This document shows positions 6,519 to 7,800 of a stretch of 7,800 nucleotides of DNA, piece by piece. The notes below the pieces were generated by a model that searched no databases, was not told the DNA's origin, and saw only the letters and a program-made list of their open reading frames with translations. Source of the stretch: Thermoplasmata archaeon. Lineage in GTDB: Archaea; Thermoplasmatota; Thermoplasmata; Lutacidiplasmatales; UBA184. The translations under genes and the position numbers were made by a program. The DNA is taken from contig JASHWW010000048.1 of NCBI GenBank assembly GCA_030043855.1, positions 1 to 7,800 of the forward strand. The letters are read 5' to 3'. Position 1 is the first letter of the stretch. Each line of letters opens with the position of its first letter.

Positions 6519-7751
6519 TCAGGCGAATCGCAGCGACGGGAACGTCCGACGCCAGGCGCGGACCTCGGACCCGATCCGCTCCGACCGGAGACCCCCCCGG
6601 ACCAGCAGGTCGGCCAGGCGAGGCATGTCGCCCGGCACGAGGCCCAAACGTGCCGCTTCGGCCGTGCCGATCCGGCCGACGAGGTCGATCAGGAGTCCCT
6701 GCCGCTCGAGGCGACGGGCCAGCTCTCCCGTGCCGAGCCCCGCTCCGGCCCGCAGGCGGGCCCGGTCGAGGTGGATCTGATGCGATTTCGTGTACCCCTG
6801 CTCGGCCGCGACCAGCGGCAGCCCCCGTTCGCTCAGCGCGGCCCCGAGCGCCTGCGCGTTGGCCACGACGGTCCGGGCGTACTCGGGGCCGCACCGCTCG
6901 AGTTCCAGGAGCGTCTGGCCGAGCGCCGCGATGCGGTTCCAGTGGGCGTTGTCGAAGATCCGCCAGACGAGCGCGGGGTCGATCTGCTGGAACAGGTCGT
7001 CGCGGTCGGTGACCAGAAGACCTCCCTGCGGACCGGGGAACGACTTGTGCGTGCTCCCGAAGACGACGTCCGCGCCGTCGCGGATCGGGTCCTGGAACTC
7101 CCCGCCCGCGATCAGCCCCAGGACGTGCGACGCGTCGTAGAGGACGAGCGCGTCGACCGCGTGCGCGGCCTCGGCGATCTCCCGCAGCGGGTAGGGGAAC
7201 AGGAAGAAGCTCTGGCCGAGCACGACGGCGGTCGGACGCTCCGCGCGGATGGTCGCGACCGCGCTCGCGGCATCGACCGAATGCCCCGGCCCGTCGGCCG
7301 CCAGGGGCCGGACCGTGTAATCGAGCAACGCGGGAATGAAGCCCGGCGCGTAGCCGTCGTATCCCCCGTCGGTCGGCGGGATGGCGAGGATCTTCGACCC
7401 CCGCGGGAGGAGCGGTCCCAGCGCCGACAGGGCGGCGATGTGCCCGGAGAGCGGGCGGGTCGTCGCGTGGCGGGCCCGGAACAGACGAGCCGCCGCGGCG
7501 TTCGCCAGCGCCTCGATCTGGTCGGTGTACCGCGTCCCGGTGTAGCTGTTGTCGAACGTCTCCCCTTCGAGGGTCTGGGCGATCGGGAGCGTGTACCGGC
7601 CGGCGAGGTCGCTCCCGAGGTAGCGACGCGCGACCGGGGAGATCGCGTTCTCGCTCGGGAGGAGGTTGAACACCTCGCGACCGCGCCAGCGGTCGTGCGC
7701 CCGGACGAGGCGCGCGAGCCGACGTTCCTCGTCAGGCAGCGCCGACGTCAT
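6519..7751 (-). CDS. glyA: Divergent archaeal-type serine hydroxymethyltransferase (PLP fold type I)
   Basis: The expected reaction is interconversion of serine and glycine with transfer of a one-carbon unit to a folate or tetrahydropterin carrier in the cytosol. The 410-residue length is family-typical. Seen in order: LLPSENAISP (30-39), E62 in EGETFDNSYTGTRY, RPLSGHIA (99-106), LYDASHVLGLIAGG (204-217; D206 pairs with the PLP ring nitrogen), Schiff-base lysine K236 in STHKSFPGPQGG (233-244), GYTKSHQ (319-325), and R360 in GRIGTAEAARLG as the carboxylate-binding arginine. The STHK-FPGPQGG form matches Sulfolobus-type SHMT. Odd points are about seven added residues between GRY (51-53) and E62, DNSY in place of the usual K-R-Y-Y, and Y131 where the PLP-stacking histidine is expected. 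The start is ATG 7751, without an obvious Shine-Dalgarno sequence. It is the first complete gene of the operon. A specialised SHMT-like paralogue is possible. Confidence 0.85.
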   Translation of the reverse strand: MTSALPDEERRLARLVRAHDRWRGREVFNLLPSENAISPVARRYLGSDLAGRYTLPIAQTLEGETFDNSYTGTRYTDQIEALANAAAARLFRARHATTRPLSGHIAALSALGPLLPRGSKILAIPPTDGGYDGYAPGFIPALLDYTVRPLAADGPGHSVDAASAVATIRAERPTAVVLGQSFFLFPYPLREIAEAAHAVDALVLYDASHVLGLIAGGEFQDPIRDGADVVFGSTHKSFPGPQGGLLVTDRDDLFQQIDPALVWRIFDNAHWNRIAALGQTLLELERCGPEYARTVVANAQALGAALSERGLPLVAAEQGYTKSHQIHLDRARLRAGAGLGTGELARRLERQGLLIDLVGRIGTAEAARLGLVPGDMPRLADLLVRGGLRSERIGSEVRAWRRTFPSLRFA

Positions 7752-7800
7752 GACGGCCCGGAAGTTCCGGCCGGGGTCCCTGGGCGAGCTTGCGCTGCTC
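7732..7800 (-). CDS. Possible C-terminal end of an upstream minus-strand gene (very partial)
   Basis: One minus-strand frame entering from the right edge reads EQRKLAQGPRPELPGRH and ends at TGA 7734-7732, overlapping the SHMT start by 20 bases. A second frame ends at TGA 7750-7748, giving an ATGA overlap with the SHMT start codon, but its codons are less GC-rich at third positions. Too little is present to name a product or to choose between the frames. Confidence 0.25.
   Translation of the reverse strand, partial: EQRKLAQGPRPELPGRHDVGAA

Noticed and set aside
5663..7012. Plus-strand open frame of 449 codons across three minus-strand genes
   Set aside because: It crosses the boundaries of three well-supported genes and is low-complexity Arg-rich, so it is an artefact of few AT-rich stops.
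1..7800. CRISPR array, tRNA, rRNA, insertion sequence or phage/defence module
   Set aside because: By eye I saw no regularly spaced direct repeats, tRNA-like cloverleaf, rRNA core sequence or transposase motifs on either strand.

Overview
The window is a gene-dense, very GC-rich stretch of archaeal chromosome. The archaeal call rests on a primase large subunit with the four-cysteine iron-sulfur pattern, a Fap7/adenylate-kinase-like NMP kinase next to a CDP-alcohol phosphatidyltransferase, and a serine hydroxymethyltransferase of the archaeal (Sulfolobus-like) type. A secreted sedolisin (acid peptidase) with a PKD tail, together with high GC, would suit a GC-rich Thermoplasmatota lineage, possibly acid-tolerant. 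That placement is inference and cannot be proven from this window.

Layout: (1) 1-2753, minus strand: most of a large secreted S53 peptidase (signal peptide, pro-kumamolisin propeptide, catalytic domain, then PKD/Ig-like modules) that runs off the left edge. (2) 2754-2833: an 80-base divergent intergenic region that must hold promoters for both directions. (3) 2834-4189, plus strand: a polytopic site-2-type metalloprotease (M50) with a PDZ domain. (4) 4159-5343, plus strand: DNA primase large subunit PriL, whose start lies inside the end of the protease gene. (5) 5273-5935, minus strand: a CDP-alcohol phosphatidyltransferase whose 3' end overlaps the 3' end of priL. (6) 5945-6508, minus strand: a P-loop NMP kinase. 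(7) 6519-7751, minus strand: a divergent serine hydroxymethyltransferase. (8) 7732-7800: a possible end of one more upstream minus-strand gene.

Genes 5-7 form a tight minus-strand operon (gaps of 9 and 10 bases) in the order SHMT, NMP kinase, phospholipid synthase. It converges with the plus-strand protease-primase pair. The window is mainly housekeeping (replication, membrane lipid and one-carbon metabolism) plus one exported peptidase. I found no CRISPR array, tRNA, rRNA, insertion sequence or clear new defence system. The points most worth a second look are unusual active-site residues in the SHMT and NMP kinase, the ambiguous start of the sedolisin, and the overlapping gene ends around priL.
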